From contig JAGMWU010000038.1 of NCBI GenBank assembly GCA_018697195.1, forward strand, positions 792,083 to 856,082: a stretch of DNA of 64,000 nt, read 5' to 3'. Shown here one piece after another: positions 21,992 to 34,040 of the stretch. Below the pieces are notes generated by a model, which saw nothing but the letters and a program-made list of their open reading frames with translations, was not told the origin of the DNA and ran no database searches. Position numbers and translations under genes: made by a program. Positions within the stretch are counted from its first letter, which is position 1; every line of letters starts with the position of its first letter. This stretch comes from Certhia americana (Eukaryota; Chordata; Aves; Passeriformes; Certhiidae).

Positions 21992-24506
21992 ATGGGGCAG
22001 GCGGGGGTGCCCCTGGCCCTGCTGGGGCTAGGGCTGTGCTGGGCGGCGGCGGCCGAGCGGCACACGGTGTTCTGGAACAGCTCCAATCCGCGGTGAGTGA
22101 CCCCCGCCTCCCACTGCCCCCCTCCCCCCCCCCCCCAGCAAAGACGCACCGAGACCGGCACCGGCAGCCCCGAGGGCGCGGGCGGCGCCGCTCCGCTCCC
22201 CGGCGGCCTTTGTGCGGGGCGGGCGGCGGGACGAGGTGGCGGGGCTGGTGCGGGGCTTGTGCGGGGCCGTGCGGGGGGCTGCGGGGCCGGTCCAGGTGCG
22301 CCCGGGGGGGCCTTTCCGTTCCCAGGGCCGTGCGAAGGGGCCGCTTCCTTCCCGCGGGGGGCGCGGCGCCAGCCCCGGCGCCGGCCCCGGGGACCGTGTT
22401 GACAAACACGGGGCAGGATGTGCGGGGGGGGTAGACCTGGATCGAGGCCCCCTGCTCACCGGCCGCCGGGGCTGCGGGGTCACCCCATCTCAAGCAACAG
22501 CTCCATAGGTTCTAGGGGTCCCCCCCGCCCGGAGCCGTGACTCCCCCTGGTTGTAGAGGTGCTCCCCCAGGGCATGACCTCTGTCAGGCTCTAGGAGTGT
22601 CCCCCTTGGCTTTTGGGGTGCCCCCCTCACTCTCCAGAACCCCAGGCTGTGGGGGTGCCCCACACTTAGACACCCGTGGGCAAATGTGGGGCTTCCCCTC
22701 CTTCCCTGGGCTGTAACTCCCTTCTCAAGTTGTGGGGGTCCTTCCCTTTCCCCAGACGAGTGTAGGACTCCCCCATGTTGTAGAGCTGTGTCCTCTGTGT
22801 CCCCCCGCAGAGTTTGGGGAGCAGGGGGTGCCCCCGTGGGTGACTGTGCTCTCTCGAGGCCACCACAGTCGGAGAGGTGGGGACCCCGTGGAGGCCCCCA
22901 GCGTGCCCCCCGCGGGTGGGGTGTGGGGCGCAGCTGGAGCCGGGCTGGCTGCCCCACGGCGAGAGCCGCGACGCCTCCTGCTCCGGCAGCGCTGGGCCGG
23001 GCAGGGTGCGGGCAGGGTGCGCGTCCCAGCGGGTCCCCTCCCTGTTCCCCAGCTCTTGGGAAGCGCTGGGAAGTGGGGTGCGCTCACCACTCACTGCCGG
23101 GGGGCCAAACCAGAGGGAGAGTGAAGTGGGGGTTACCCTTTCAAAGGTATTCCAGGTGCTGGAAGACTCAGCACAGGGAAGGATGGACCCGGGGTGCCCC
23201 CACCCAGCACTGCCGTGGGCAGGGTGCTGGCCCTGCTGGGTGTGGGGGGGTTGTGAATGCAACTAAGGCCCCTAACCCAGAGCTGACCCCCCTGCCCACC
23301 CTCCTGCCACAGGTTTCTGTGGAGTGACTACACAGTGGAGGTTCGTCTCAATGACTACCTGGACATCATCTGCCCCCACTATGAGGAGGGCAGCGTGGAC
23401 CCCCGGGCCATGGAGCGCTACACCCTGTACCTGGTGGAGCTGGAGGAGTACCAGGCCTGCAAGCCCCGCTCTAAGGAGCAGATCCGCTGGGAATGCGACA
23501 AGCCCAGTGCCCTTCATGGCCCTGAGAAGTTCTCAGAGAAGTTCCAGCGCTTCACTCCCTTCACGCTGGGCAAGGAGTTCAGGGAAGGGCACAGCTACTA
23601 CTACATCTGTGAGTGCAGGGGGGCCTCTGAGGTGCTGTAGGGAATTGCCGTCGGGCTCCCCCCATCCCCGCCTAACCTGCCTCTCCCTTCACAGCCAAGC
23701 CCATCCACCACCACGGTGAAGCCTGCCTGAAGCTGAAGGTGACGGTGACAGGCAAAGGCAGTGAGTATCACCACCCCCTCAGGGCCCCCCCCACGTCCCC
23801 TCCTTCCCGCTCCTGGCGCCGGTGCCCAGTGTGGCCTTGCCTGCGCTGAGTCATGGCCTGGCCATGGCCCCTGGCCAGCCTGGGGTGTGGGCACGCGCAG
23901 CTTGGCCGGGAAGGTGTTGGTGACGGGGGGTGTGGGGGGACAGCCCACAGTGAAACAGGATTTTGGGAAGGTTTGGGTGCTGCCCTTCCCTGGCGTGACC
24001 CCCTGTTTGCTTCACAGCTCCAGCACCGCCTGCCCCGGCCTCAACACAGAAGGGGAGGATCCAGGCAGGTGGGTTGGGGGCTGTTGGGTTGGGGCTGAGC
24101 CAGCTTCCCTTCTGGGGACACAGGGTGTTCTTGGGGGCACCAGGCTGAGCCCAAATACCTTTCGGGGGGGACCGAGGCAGGTGGGGGGCACTGGCCTGAA
24201 TGCAGCCACCCTCATGGTGACAAGGGTTTGCCAGGGGCACTGGGCTAAGCTCGTCTGCCCCTCCTGGAGCTGGCTGAGGCAACCAAGGCTAGTGGAAACC
24301 CTCTGCAGGGGTGATGTGCTGCTGGCTTGGGGTACAGCTTTTCTGCGGTTGCTGGTTGCTGATGGCTCCTCTCTTTCTCCCCCACAGACGATGCAGCTGC
24401 ACATGTGCTGAGAAGCGTGGGGCAGAACTCGGCCATGCGCAGCAGCAGCCGCCCCTTCACCTTCATCAGCCTCCTCCTGCCCCTCCTGGTACCGCAGGGG
24501 CTCTGA
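21992..24506 (+). CDS. EFNA1: Ephrin-A1, complete, five coding exons
   Basis: GPI-linked EphA2-class ligand involved in angiogenesis and epithelial contact signalling. Exons 21992-22092, 23313-23608, 23695-23760, 24018-24068 and 24388-24506 join in frame to 210 residues. Signal peptide about 1-20; mature start ERHTVFWNSSNPR. Exon 2 carries the receptor-binding domain (VRLNDYLDIICPHYEEGS; FQRFTPFTLGKEF; HSYYYI), which is the ephrin-A1 pattern. Exon 3 gives SKPIHHHGEACLKLKVTV. The tail, TFISLLLPLLVPQGL, is a GPI-attachment hydrophobic end. Exon sizes parallel EFNA3 except exon 4 (51 nt against 78). A C13 run lies just after the exon 1 donor at 22124-22136. Confidence 0.95.
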
Positions 24507-25128
24507 GCTGCCCCACGTGCCTGGACCCACCGAGGCTGCGGCCACTGAGGACCCCTGTGGTCCCCACATCTGCCCCAGGTGCCCTGCCCTGTGCACATCT
24601 GGGCAAGGAAAGGATTTGTCAGTGTTATGGGGCTGGAGGGCCTAAAGCCATGGGAGCACCTGGAGCCTTCAGGCTTTCCTGGCTTTTCCAGAATGGTCCT
24701 GGCAGCCAGAGGCTGAGCGGGAGCCTGGAGCTGGAGGGGCTGAAGTACCCCAGACTGGAGAGGAGCAGGGGGCTGGTACCCCTGCCCTGCAGCTGAGCTC
24801 ACCCACCACCCTCGGGGCTGTCCCCGTGGTAGGCTTGAACTGGAATGTGTCCTGCAGGCAGGGACATGGGGGTGGCCAGGTGACACCAGTGCAGGAGGCC
24901 ACTTACCCCCAGTGTCAGTGGTCAGGGAGCACGGACAGCCTGGAGATGTTCCGCAGCCAGGGGAGTGGGGTTAGAAGAAACATCCCCCTCCTCCCTGTGC
25001 TGCACTCCTACCCCATCCTTCATCCCCTGGCCCTTCCCCATCTCTCCCCTCTGCTGGATGCCGGAGGGCCCCCCCCCCACTCCCTTTGTACAGCTTTCTA
25101 ACATGGGACTTTTTATACCACTGTCGGG

Positions 25129-25134
25129 AATAAA
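25129..25134 (+). terminator. EFNA1: EFNA1 poly(A) signal
   Basis: AATAAA in GGGAATAAATAACC, about 620 bases past the stop codon. It follows TTTTTATACC and is the first canonical hexamer downstream of EFNA1. Confidence 0.75.
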
Positions 25135-25139
25135 TAACC

Positions 25140-26039
25140 AAAACCATGCTGAGCTCCTGAGACCTCCCCCACTCTCCTGGGCCCGGCTCTCCTGGCCTTT
25201 GTAGGGGGTTGGGCTGGTTAATTAATTAATTGGCTGGTGTTTGCACGGGGCTGTTAAGTGGCGAAGTGCCACAGTGGCTGGCACTGTCCCCAGCTTTATC
25301 TGGTGACACAAAGGCCTCCTCTGAGGGTGGGGGCCTCTCCCCCAGCACCGGAGTGAGCTTCCAGGTGGGGGGCAGCAACTCTTGGACAAACCCCACTAGA
25401 ATGGGACAAACCTCATGGTATAGTTCAAATCCCACCGGTGGTGATGAGGGGCCTGAGCCAGAGCCCCCGGGGCTGGACAGGGGACTGGGCAGGGGACACA
25501 GCCTGGCTTTGGCTGGTGTGACCCCAGGGATGTGGGACCCCTGAGGTGTGAGACACTGTGGGTGCAGGGAGTTGTGATCACAGCGATTTGAAGCCCCTGG
25601 AATTGGGAACCCCAGGGAGTGAGGGTCCTGTAGAGGTGAGATCCTGGGGAATTGAGGTCACGGGGAAGCATTGCACCCAAATGTGGGGATCCCAGAGATG
25701 GAGGATGGTGGAGAGGCAGGATCTTGGGGTCACAGGGATAAGTGACCTCCAACATTTGTGGGGGCACCCTGGGACAGTGGGGTCACAAGGACTTGAAGTC
25801 CCTGAAAATGTAGATCCCAGGAATGCAGGATCCTGTGAAATTGTTGTTACAGGGCTGTGTGAGTCCTGGAGGAGGCGGGGGTGGGGAGCGGGGGGTCACA
25901 GGGGTGTGTGACCCCCGGGGTGTGTAATCTGGACCATGGGGTGACCCTGGGGATGCCAGGACATGAGGCCTCTGGAACTGGGGGGGCGCGCAATACACGA
26001 GACCTAGGGAGTGCTCCCCCCCCCGCCCCCCCCACTGCA
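25140..26039. other. EFNA1-SLC50A1 spacer
   Basis: A TTAATTAATTAATT run at about 25218-25231 is followed by G-rich sequence. From about 25550 to 25990 there is a degenerate repeat of roughly 25 bases with the theme GAACCCCAGGGAGTGAGG / ATCCTGGGGAATTGAGGTCAC. No gene is recognised. Confidence 0.65.
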
Positions 26040-26260
26040 CCCCCCAAACCGGCCCCGGTGCCCTCCCCGTCGCCGCCTGTGTGCCCGCGGAGCGGTCGCG
26101 GTGGTGCCGGAGCTGCTCCCCCCGCTCGGAGCCGGATCCCCGCCGCCCCTCCCCGCCCGGTGCGCAGCCGATCCCTCCCCGGTAGTGCGTCCCGCCCCGC
26201 CCCGCTCCGCCGCGGGCAGCACCGGCCCCGCCGCGCTCCCGCCGCTGCCCGGTGTCCGGC
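26040..26260 (+). promoter_or_regulatory. SLC50A1: SLC50A1 CpG-island promoter
   Basis: CpG-dense, TATA-less sequence (CGCCCCGCCCCGCTCCGCCGCGG near 26190) ending at the SLC50A1 ATG in GTCCGGCATGGTC. Typical housekeeping promoter composition. Confidence 0.55.
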
Positions 26261-28187
26261 ATGGTCCTGTCGGTGCTTGCCGGCGTCTGCCTGGCCGCCA
26301 CCCTCGCCATGTTCGCCACCGGCCTGTGAGCGATCGGCGGCGGCCCCGGGCGGGGGCGGGGGCGATGGGGAACGCAGCGGGGCCAGCTCGGGGGGGGCAG
26401 TGAGGGCCGGGGGCGTTGGGGGTACAAGGGGGAGGACCCCCGGGCTGGTTTTGGGGTGCAGGGGGGGCCTTGGGGAGGGGGATTTGAGGGTGCAGTGGGG
26501 CCCATGGGTGCAATCCAGACATCAGGGCCGGTTTTGGGGTGCACTGTGGGGCCTGGTGGGAGGGGTGGGGGTGCAATAGTGAGGGCACTAGAGGCATTTT
26601 GGGGGCTGCCGTGGAGGCCGTGGAGGGGCATTTGGGGGTAAGATAGGGGAGGCGTCAGGGACAGTTTGGGGGTGCAGTGGGGGCCATAGCGGGGTGTAAT
26701 AGGCCATGGATGGTTGGTGCAGAGGGATTGGGGATGAAACTGGGATAGTGCTGAGTCCCATTTCGGGGGTGCAGGGGGAGAAGAGTGGAGGGGTGCAGTG
26801 CCTGCTGGCTGCAGAGACTGGAGCCCCCCCACCCCAGCACTGCCAGCCAACAGGAGACTGCTGCCGTCCACTCTCCCCAGGTCTGACCTGCGCCAGATGT
26901 TGGCGACCAAGAGTGTGGAGAACATCCAGTTCCTGCCCTTCCTCACAACCGATGCCAAGTACAGCAGGATCGGGCCCAGGGGAGGGGGGGGGTGTCACAT
27001 ACATTTGAGGGCTAGGGGGGATTCCCCCAGGCTCAAGTGCTTGTGCCATATCCCTGCAGCAACCTGAGCTGGTTGGGCTATGGCTGCCTGAAGGGGGATG
27101 GGACAGTGATCACCGTCAATGCCATCGGGGCAGCTCTGCAGACCCTCTACATCCTGGTGTATCTCTACTACAGCCCTGCCAAGGTGGGGCAGGGGCCTGG
27201 GGCAATGGGGAGGATGTCACCCCATCACCTCACCCTGATGTCACCCTGCTGTCCCTCCCAGCGCCCAGTGCTACTGCAGGTCCTGCTGCTCCTGGCTGTG
27301 GTGGTCACTGGCTGTGGCTACTTCACCATCCTGGTTGACTCAGGGACACGCCTGACACACTTGGGGCTCTTCTGCAGCATCTTCACCATCACCATGTACC
27401 TCTCACCGCTGGCTGACCTGGTGTGTGGGGCTCAGCAGAGCTGGGGCTTGCCAGCCCAGGCCCTGCCTGACGTTTGCTCCTGCAGGCCAAGGTCATCCGG
27501 AGCAAGTCGACGCGGTGCCTGTCCTTTCCCCTGACCGTCACCACCCTTGTGGCCTCCAGCAGCTGGACACTCTATGGCGTGCAGCTCCATGATCCCTACA
27601 TCACAGTGGGTTGGGGTGGTGGAATGCCAAGGGGTGTCATCCTATGCCACTTTATCCCATCTCATTCAATGCTATCCCATCTCATCATGTCCCAACCCAT
27701 CCTACTCCACTGCATCCCATGCAGTCCCATCCCCATCCCCTCTCCATCCCCATCCCCTCTCCATCCCCATCCCTTCTCCATCCCATCCCATTGTCCCCCT
27801 CCTGCCCCATCTCACCCTATTCCATCCCCATCCCACTCCAATCCTATTCCCATCCCATTCCACTCTATCCTATCCCATTCCACCCCATTCCCCTCTTATG
27901 ACTTAGCTGAGCACTTGGCTTGGGGCCGGCCGTGTTCAGCACCGCATGTGTCAACTAGCCAAGGGTGACAAGGCTCAGCATGATGACTATTGATTTTAAT
28001 TAATTAGCTGGGATGGGGCCAATAAACCTCCCCCAGCACCACAGGGGGAGGGGTACATCCACTCTCCCTCCATGTCCTCCCGCAGGTCCCCAATGTGCCA
28101 GGGATTGTCACCAGCCTCGTGCGGTTCTGGCTCTTCCAGCGGTACAGGCCAGAGCAGGACAAGCCCTACAGCCCCCTGCCCGCCTGA
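26261..28187 (+). CDS. SLC50A1: SWEET sugar transporter 1, complete, six coding exons
   Basis: The single animal SWEET-type (MtN3/saliva) sugar transporter, found at Golgi and plasma membranes. Exons 26261-26325, 26881-26958, 27060-27183, 27262-27420, 27486-27605 and 28086-28187 join in frame to 215 residues, close to the human protein (221 from memory). It has the two-bundle, seven-helix SWEET plan. Repeat 1 includes LSDLRQM, SVENIQFLPFLTTD and NNLSWLGYGCLKGDG. Repeat 2 includes LGLFCSIFTITMYLSPLADL, RSKSTRCLSFPLTV, SWTLYGVQLHDPYI and VPNVPGIVTSLVRFWLF. These carry the conserved Pro and Asn positions of the sugar pathway. The N-terminus (MVLSVLAGVCLAATLAMFATGL) is shorter than in human. Confidence 0.95.
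26400..26770 (+). repeat. Degenerate G-rich minisatellite in SLC50A1 intron 1
   Basis: Imperfect copies of a [26 protein letters not shown] unit, spaced roughly 50-70 bases apart. Strong G bias on the sense strand; no coding content. Confidence 0.6.
27655..27895 (+). repeat. CATCCCATCC-type minisatellite in SLC50A1 intron 5
   Basis: Short tandem units such as CATCCCATTCC and CCATCCCCATCCCCTCT repeat over about 240 bases. AT-richer sequence with TTGATTTTAATTAATTAGC follows at about 27989-28007. Confidence 0.85.
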
Positions 28188-28482
28188 GAGGTCCCCTAAG
28201 GAGCACCCCAACTCTGGCCTGGGCTGGCCTCACTGCTGAGCCCCGAGTGCCACCACTGTCCCCTTGGCCACTCCCAGTGGGACATAAGGAAGGACCTCCT
28301 GCCTCCAGCCCTGCATCCTTCAGTGAAGGCCCTGGAGCCCTCAGCAATGCCTTTGGGATGCCATAAGCCCCTCAAATCCCAGGGTGGGAGAATAGTTTTC
28401 CATGCCTATGGCCCTTGCCTGCCACTGCAATGGGGCTTCCAGGGTTCCAAGTGTCACTTTTGTATGGATACAAGTGCCTTTT

Positions 28483-28488
28483 AATAAA
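28483..28488 (+). terminator. SLC50A1: SLC50A1 poly(A) signal
   Basis: AATAAA in TTTTAATAAATCAGAG, about 300 bases after the stop codon. First canonical signal downstream. Confidence 0.8.
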
Positions 28489-29564
28489 TCAGAGACTTCC
28501 CAGTGCCTGCTTCTTGTACCTCCCTCCTGGTGCTGCTGCAGAGAATGGTCCAGCTTTTGGCCCTACAACTGCTTTGGGAGCCCGTTGTGGCCAACCACCA
28601 GCTGTTTATGGCCAACCAGGAGGCTCCTTGTGGTGGGGGATCATCCTGACACACCCTGGGCACCAGCAAATCCTCACCAGGCATCAGCCCTGGTGTTGGG
28701 CAGGGGGCTGGGTTGGGGCCACGAGGGACCCCAGGGAAGACAGCACTGCCAGGGGCCTGCTCTGACCCCCCCGAGCTACAGGAGCCACCCGTCACAGCGT
28801 GGGGGTAAAAGTCTGTGGAAGTGACGAGCAGCCACCATGCCAGGAACTGGGAATCGATGGGAATCCTTGCTAAACCCCCATGGATTGAGTGGGCCTGGAT
28901 CAAGCATTGATCCTATGTCGATTAACCAATTAACAGCGATCTGGAATGAAGATATCAGGCCAGTGCCTCAGTGGAGGGACAGGAGGGGCCAAATCACACA
29001 GCAAACACCAGAACCTTGCAGAAAGAGACCCCCACCCCATGCAGGACACCCCCAGGACTGAGGAGCCCCATCCCACACTCTGGCCATATGACTGTTGGGA
29101 TGAAGGATGCAGTGCTGAGGATGCTGGCAGGAGCTGTGCTGCGCCTCTGCTGCTTGTGCACACCTCACACACGGCCTGGAAAAATCCATACAGAGGGATG
29201 GAGCTGAGCACGGCACCAAGGGAAGGAGGACGAGCTTCCAGCATGCTCTGTCTTGTCCCTGTGGAGCGAGGGCTCCCCGTGCCTGCTCTGGCTGCTCCCA
29301 GGACTTGGCCCAGCAGGGAGGAGCCCCCCGTTCCCCCCTGCAGCAGGAGCAGCTCTCAGCCCGGCCCCAAAGCCTCGGGAAAGGGCAGCTTTCTCCACTG
29401 ACACGCCTTGGCTGCCAACCGGTCGCTCCGGCTGCCCCGTGCCGGGAGCAGCAGTGACGTGGCCCCTGGTGCCAGGCCGGAGGCAGCTCCCAGATGCTTC
29501 TATGCAGGGAGGAGCTGCCACCAGGCTGCTGCCACACAGACTGGGAGCAGTTCCTGATGGCCAT

Positions 29565-29970
29565 GAGTAGAGGCCTTGGATCGACCTGAGTAGCCCCTAG
29601 ATGACCATAAGTAGCCCCTTGAAAGCCATGAGTAGTCACTGAATGGCCATGAGTAGAGGCTCTGGATTGCCATGAGTAGCCTGCACAGGGTCATGTGTAG
29701 CTCACAGATGGCTGTGAGTAGCCCCTAGATGATCCCAAGTAGCCTCTGACGGACCTGAGTAGCTCATGGAGGACTGTCAGTAACCCCTGATGGCCATGTA
29801 TAGCCTGGATGGCCACAAGGAGCCCCCTGGCTGGCTGTCAGTAGCTCCTGATGGTCACAAGTAGCCCTGGGATGGGGCCGGATTGCCGTAAGTAGCCCAC
29901 AGGGAGTCATGAGTGGCCCCTACATGACCACAAGTAGCCACTGGATGGATACGTGTAGCCCCTTTGAATA
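29565..29970 (+). repeat. GAGTAGCCCCTGGATGGCCA minisatellite (about 21 bp)
   Basis: About 19 degenerate copies of a 19-23 base unit, consensus roughly GATGGCCATGAGTAGCCCCT. The TAG in each copy closes one frame. Copies diverge considerably, so the array is old or rapidly mutating. Confidence 0.85.
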
Positions 29971-30164
29971 TCAGGAGGAGCCCTTGGTTGCTGGGACACA
30001 GAAGGCTGTCAGCAGTGCACAGAGTATTGCTGTACTTGCGCTGTGGGCCTGACCCCACCAAGGCCTCACATGGCCAAATCCAGGGCAATGTCATCCCCCA
30101 ACCACCCGTGTGCCAGCCAGTGCTGGGAGCTTCCCACCCTGTTCCCACCAGCCTTTGCTGCTCA

Positions 30165-30265
30165 GGAAACAGCTAATTAGCTGCTCCTGCTAATTAACCC
30201 GAGTCCTCCCTCCCGCTCCCAACTGCTCCTTTCTGCAGAGGACACACAGCTGCTAATTAAAATCC
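30165..30265. promoter_or_regulatory. Candidate element with three TAATTA cores
   Basis: CAGCTAATTAGCTGCTCCTGCTAATTAACCC and ACAGCTGCTAATTAAAATCCC: three GCTAATTA words within about 90 bases, with CAGCTG E-boxes. This is an unusual arrangement 0.7 kb past the DPM3 3' end. Function unknown. Confidence 0.3.
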
Positions 30266-30944
30266 CAAAGTCCTTCGGCTGGAGGAGCTGGCTGCTGCCG
30301 GGGCAGCAGGTTCCTGCACACGGGGTCAGAGAGCAGAAATGGGGGTCCCCAGGAGCGGGGCCCCCCCTAGACAGAACCCCCCATCCCTCCCTCCTCCCAG
30401 AGAAGCCCACTGTGGTGCTGTAGATGGGCAGAGGAGTTGGGGGAGTTCCCCTTGAGCTGCTGGGCGAGGGGGGTGGCGGGGGGAACACCACACTGCAATT
30501 TAAAGGCTGTGTTGCCCACCCCACCCTGTCAGTCTCTCTCCTCCTTGCCGGGAACTCGGCCAGCGTGATAGGATGACTCCAGCTCCCACCTGCTGGGGTA
30601 AGCCACATCTGAGCTGGGAATGTGCCTGAGCTCTGGGGCACAGCCCGGTCCCACATCCCACTCCAGGAGCGTGGAGACAGCAGGGACATGCAGGGCAGGA
30701 CAGGGTGTGGGGGTGTTTCCCCCCTCAGAGTGGTGAGAGAACTGGGCCTGCATGGAGACACTGCCCTTCACAGAACCCCCAAACCCTCCCCGCACATCCA
30801 CCTCACACCGCTGAGAGCTGAGCGATTCCCCCGGGTGCCTTCCAGCAGCGCCCGAGGTTCTCCGTGCCCACAGCCCCCACGGAGCCCAGTGTCCTCGCCG
30901 TACCCCGGGGTCACAGAACAGCACGGGCAGCACCAGCCTTGGCC

Positions 30945-30950
30945 TTTATT
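30945..30950 (-). terminator. DPM3: DPM3 poly(A) signal overlapping the stop codon
   Basis: On the minus strand the last codons read GCC CAA TAA AGG, so AATAAA spans the final Gln codon and the TAA stop. TG-rich sequence (GGTGCTGCCCGTGCTGTTCTGTG) follows, as expected of a downstream element. The 3'UTR would then be only about 15-30 bases. A later site cannot be excluded. Confidence 0.6.
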
Positions 30951-31233
30951 GGGCTCCGAGGCGCAGCCCCCGCCGCCGCAGGTCGGCCCGCGCCGCTCTG
31001 ATGTGCTCCTGCAGTTCGGCCGCCGCCTCCTCGCAGTCGTTGAAGGTGGCCAGGCGGTAGCCCACGGTGGCCAGGGAATAGCAGCCGAAAGCCACGAGCA
31101 GGTAGACGGGCAGCGGCAGCAGTGCCTGGCGGAGCGGGGCCGGCGGCTGCAGCCCCGGCGGGGCCAGAGCCAGCGCGGCCCAAGCCGAGCCCAGCAGGGC
31201 GAGCCCACACAGCCACTGCCCCAGCTTGGTCAT
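30946..31233 (-). CDS. DPM3: Dolichol-phosphate mannosyltransferase subunit 3
   Basis: Small ER membrane subunit that tethers and stabilises catalytic DPM1 in dolichol-phosphate-mannose synthase, supplying mannose for N-glycans, GPI anchors and O-mannosylation. A single coding exon gives 95 residues (human 92). It starts [20 protein letters not shown] (first membrane segment); the second is [21 protein letters not shown]. Then comes the conserved [17 protein letters not shown] amphipathic C-terminal helix that binds DPM1, ending [22 protein letters not shown] precedes GCCGCCATG, so an acceptor is 6 bases before the ATG and a non-coding first exon lies upstream (donor at about 31600). Confidence 0.95.
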   Translation of the reverse strand: MTKLGQWLCGLALLGSAWAALALAPPGLQPPAPLRQALLPLPVYLLVAFGCYSLATVGYRLATFNDCEEAAAELQEHIRAARADLRRRGLRLGAQ

Positions 31234-31600
31234 GGCGGCCTGAGGGGAGAGACGGTGTGAGAGGGGACAGGAGAAGAGGGGAGCTGGAAAAGGGGAAAAA
31301 GAGGGGGAAAGGGGAAGAGGAAAGACGGGGAGTGGGGAACCCACGAGGGGTTTTCCTCCACAGAGAGGAAAAGGTGAGAGAGGGGACGGGGGGAGAATGT
31401 GGAGCGGGAGGGTGGGGCAGAGAAAGAAGGAGGGAAGCCCGTAGAGTGGAGCCGGGAGGGACGGACCGCCCCGCGCCGGGCCCAGTCTCTCCCGGGGCCT
31501 CCTGACAGAGGCGCAGCCCCAAACCTCCCTGGGCCTCCACCCGCCGGACGGAGCCCTCCCAAAGACCCAGACCCGAGCCCGGGACCAGGCCCAACCCCAC

Positions 31601-31700
31601 CTGGCTCGGTCCCGCTCCCGGTGCTGGTCCCGCTCCCCGCCCGGCGCTGCGATGACGTAACGGCAGCGCCGTGCGCGAGGGCTGCCGGGAACTGTAGTTC
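31601..31700 (-). promoter_or_regulatory. DPM3: DPM3 first non-coding exon and promoter with CRE
   Basis: On the minus strand a GCCAG|GTGGGG donor at 31600/31601 matches the acceptor just before the DPM3 ATG. Upstream, TTACGTCA (31653-31660) is a CREB/ATF site. A GGAACTGTAGTTCC near-palindrome near 31688-31701 resembles the ZNF143/SBF ACTACA-TTCC motif. CpG-rich and TATA-less. Confidence 0.5.
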
Positions 31701-31719
31701 CACTGAGCGGCAGCTGAGG

Positions 31720-32356
31720 GCGCCCCCTGGGGGCGGGGCGGAGCGCGGCACCACCGGGATCCCGCCGGGACCCCGGGCCCGGCCCCGCTCCCGGTGCCGC
31801 AGGAAGCGCCGGGCTTTGGCGGCCGCGGCCGGGGCCGCAGGAAGCATCTGGTTTCCTCCACGTCCGGCCGGAGGGATGCCAGGGACTCGGCGTGGGAGCT
31901 AGTCTTGCTTGCCCTCCCACGGCAGCAGGGACCGTGCCGTTCCCACCCTCCCCCACCCGGCCAGTCCCGGTGCCCCGCCGATGTCCTGCGGAGGGCAAAT
32001 GAGTCTGTGATCCCCTGCCAAACACAGCAGCCTGAGCTGTGCCAGTGCAGGGGTCTGGGGGCAGCTGGGGCTGGAGCCTTGAGCCACTGTGACCCCCACA
32101 GCCCCCTGCCCGCCCCAGCCTCTACAGCTTTAGAGCCTGCTCCAACCTGCCTGGCTCTGGTGGGATTTTCCTCCCTTGCAGGTCTGGGCAGACAAGATCT
32201 GCACACCGATCTTCTGCTCCAGGCCATCCCCATCTTGCCTGGGCAACCCAGAATCTACCCTAGGCTCCAGGGCCACTTCCAGCCACACCAGCACACAGCA
32301 AGGCCAGGAACTGGGTGGGAGCTGGCAGAGGGGACAAGAAGCTACAAAGAAATGGC
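31720..32356. other. DPM3-KRTCAP2 spacer
   Basis: About 640 bases between the DPM3 promoter and the KRTCAP2 3' end, both on the minus strand. The first 150 bases are CpG-rich. I see no gene or strong repeat in the rest. Confidence 0.6.
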
Positions 32357-32362
32357 TTTATT
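32357..32362 (-). terminator. KRTCAP2: KRTCAP2 poly(A) signal
   Basis: AATAAA (minus strand, within CCTAATAAAGCC), about 65 bases past the stop codon: a very short 3'UTR. Confidence 0.75.
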
Positions 32363-32425
32363 AGGCAGGGGGAGTCCCGGATCGGCCACAGGGAGGGGGC
32401 TGCCCCAGGAAGGGGCAGCAGGACA

Positions 32426-34040
<1,615 letters not shown>

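Larger units (their letters stand above)
28510..30925. other. SLC50A1-DPM3 convergent spacer
   Basis: Tail-to-tail interval of about 2.4 kb. It contains unique GC-rich sequence, a roughly 21-base minisatellite (29565-29970), and an AT-rich motif island (30165-30265). No gene recognised on either strand. Confidence 0.7.
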
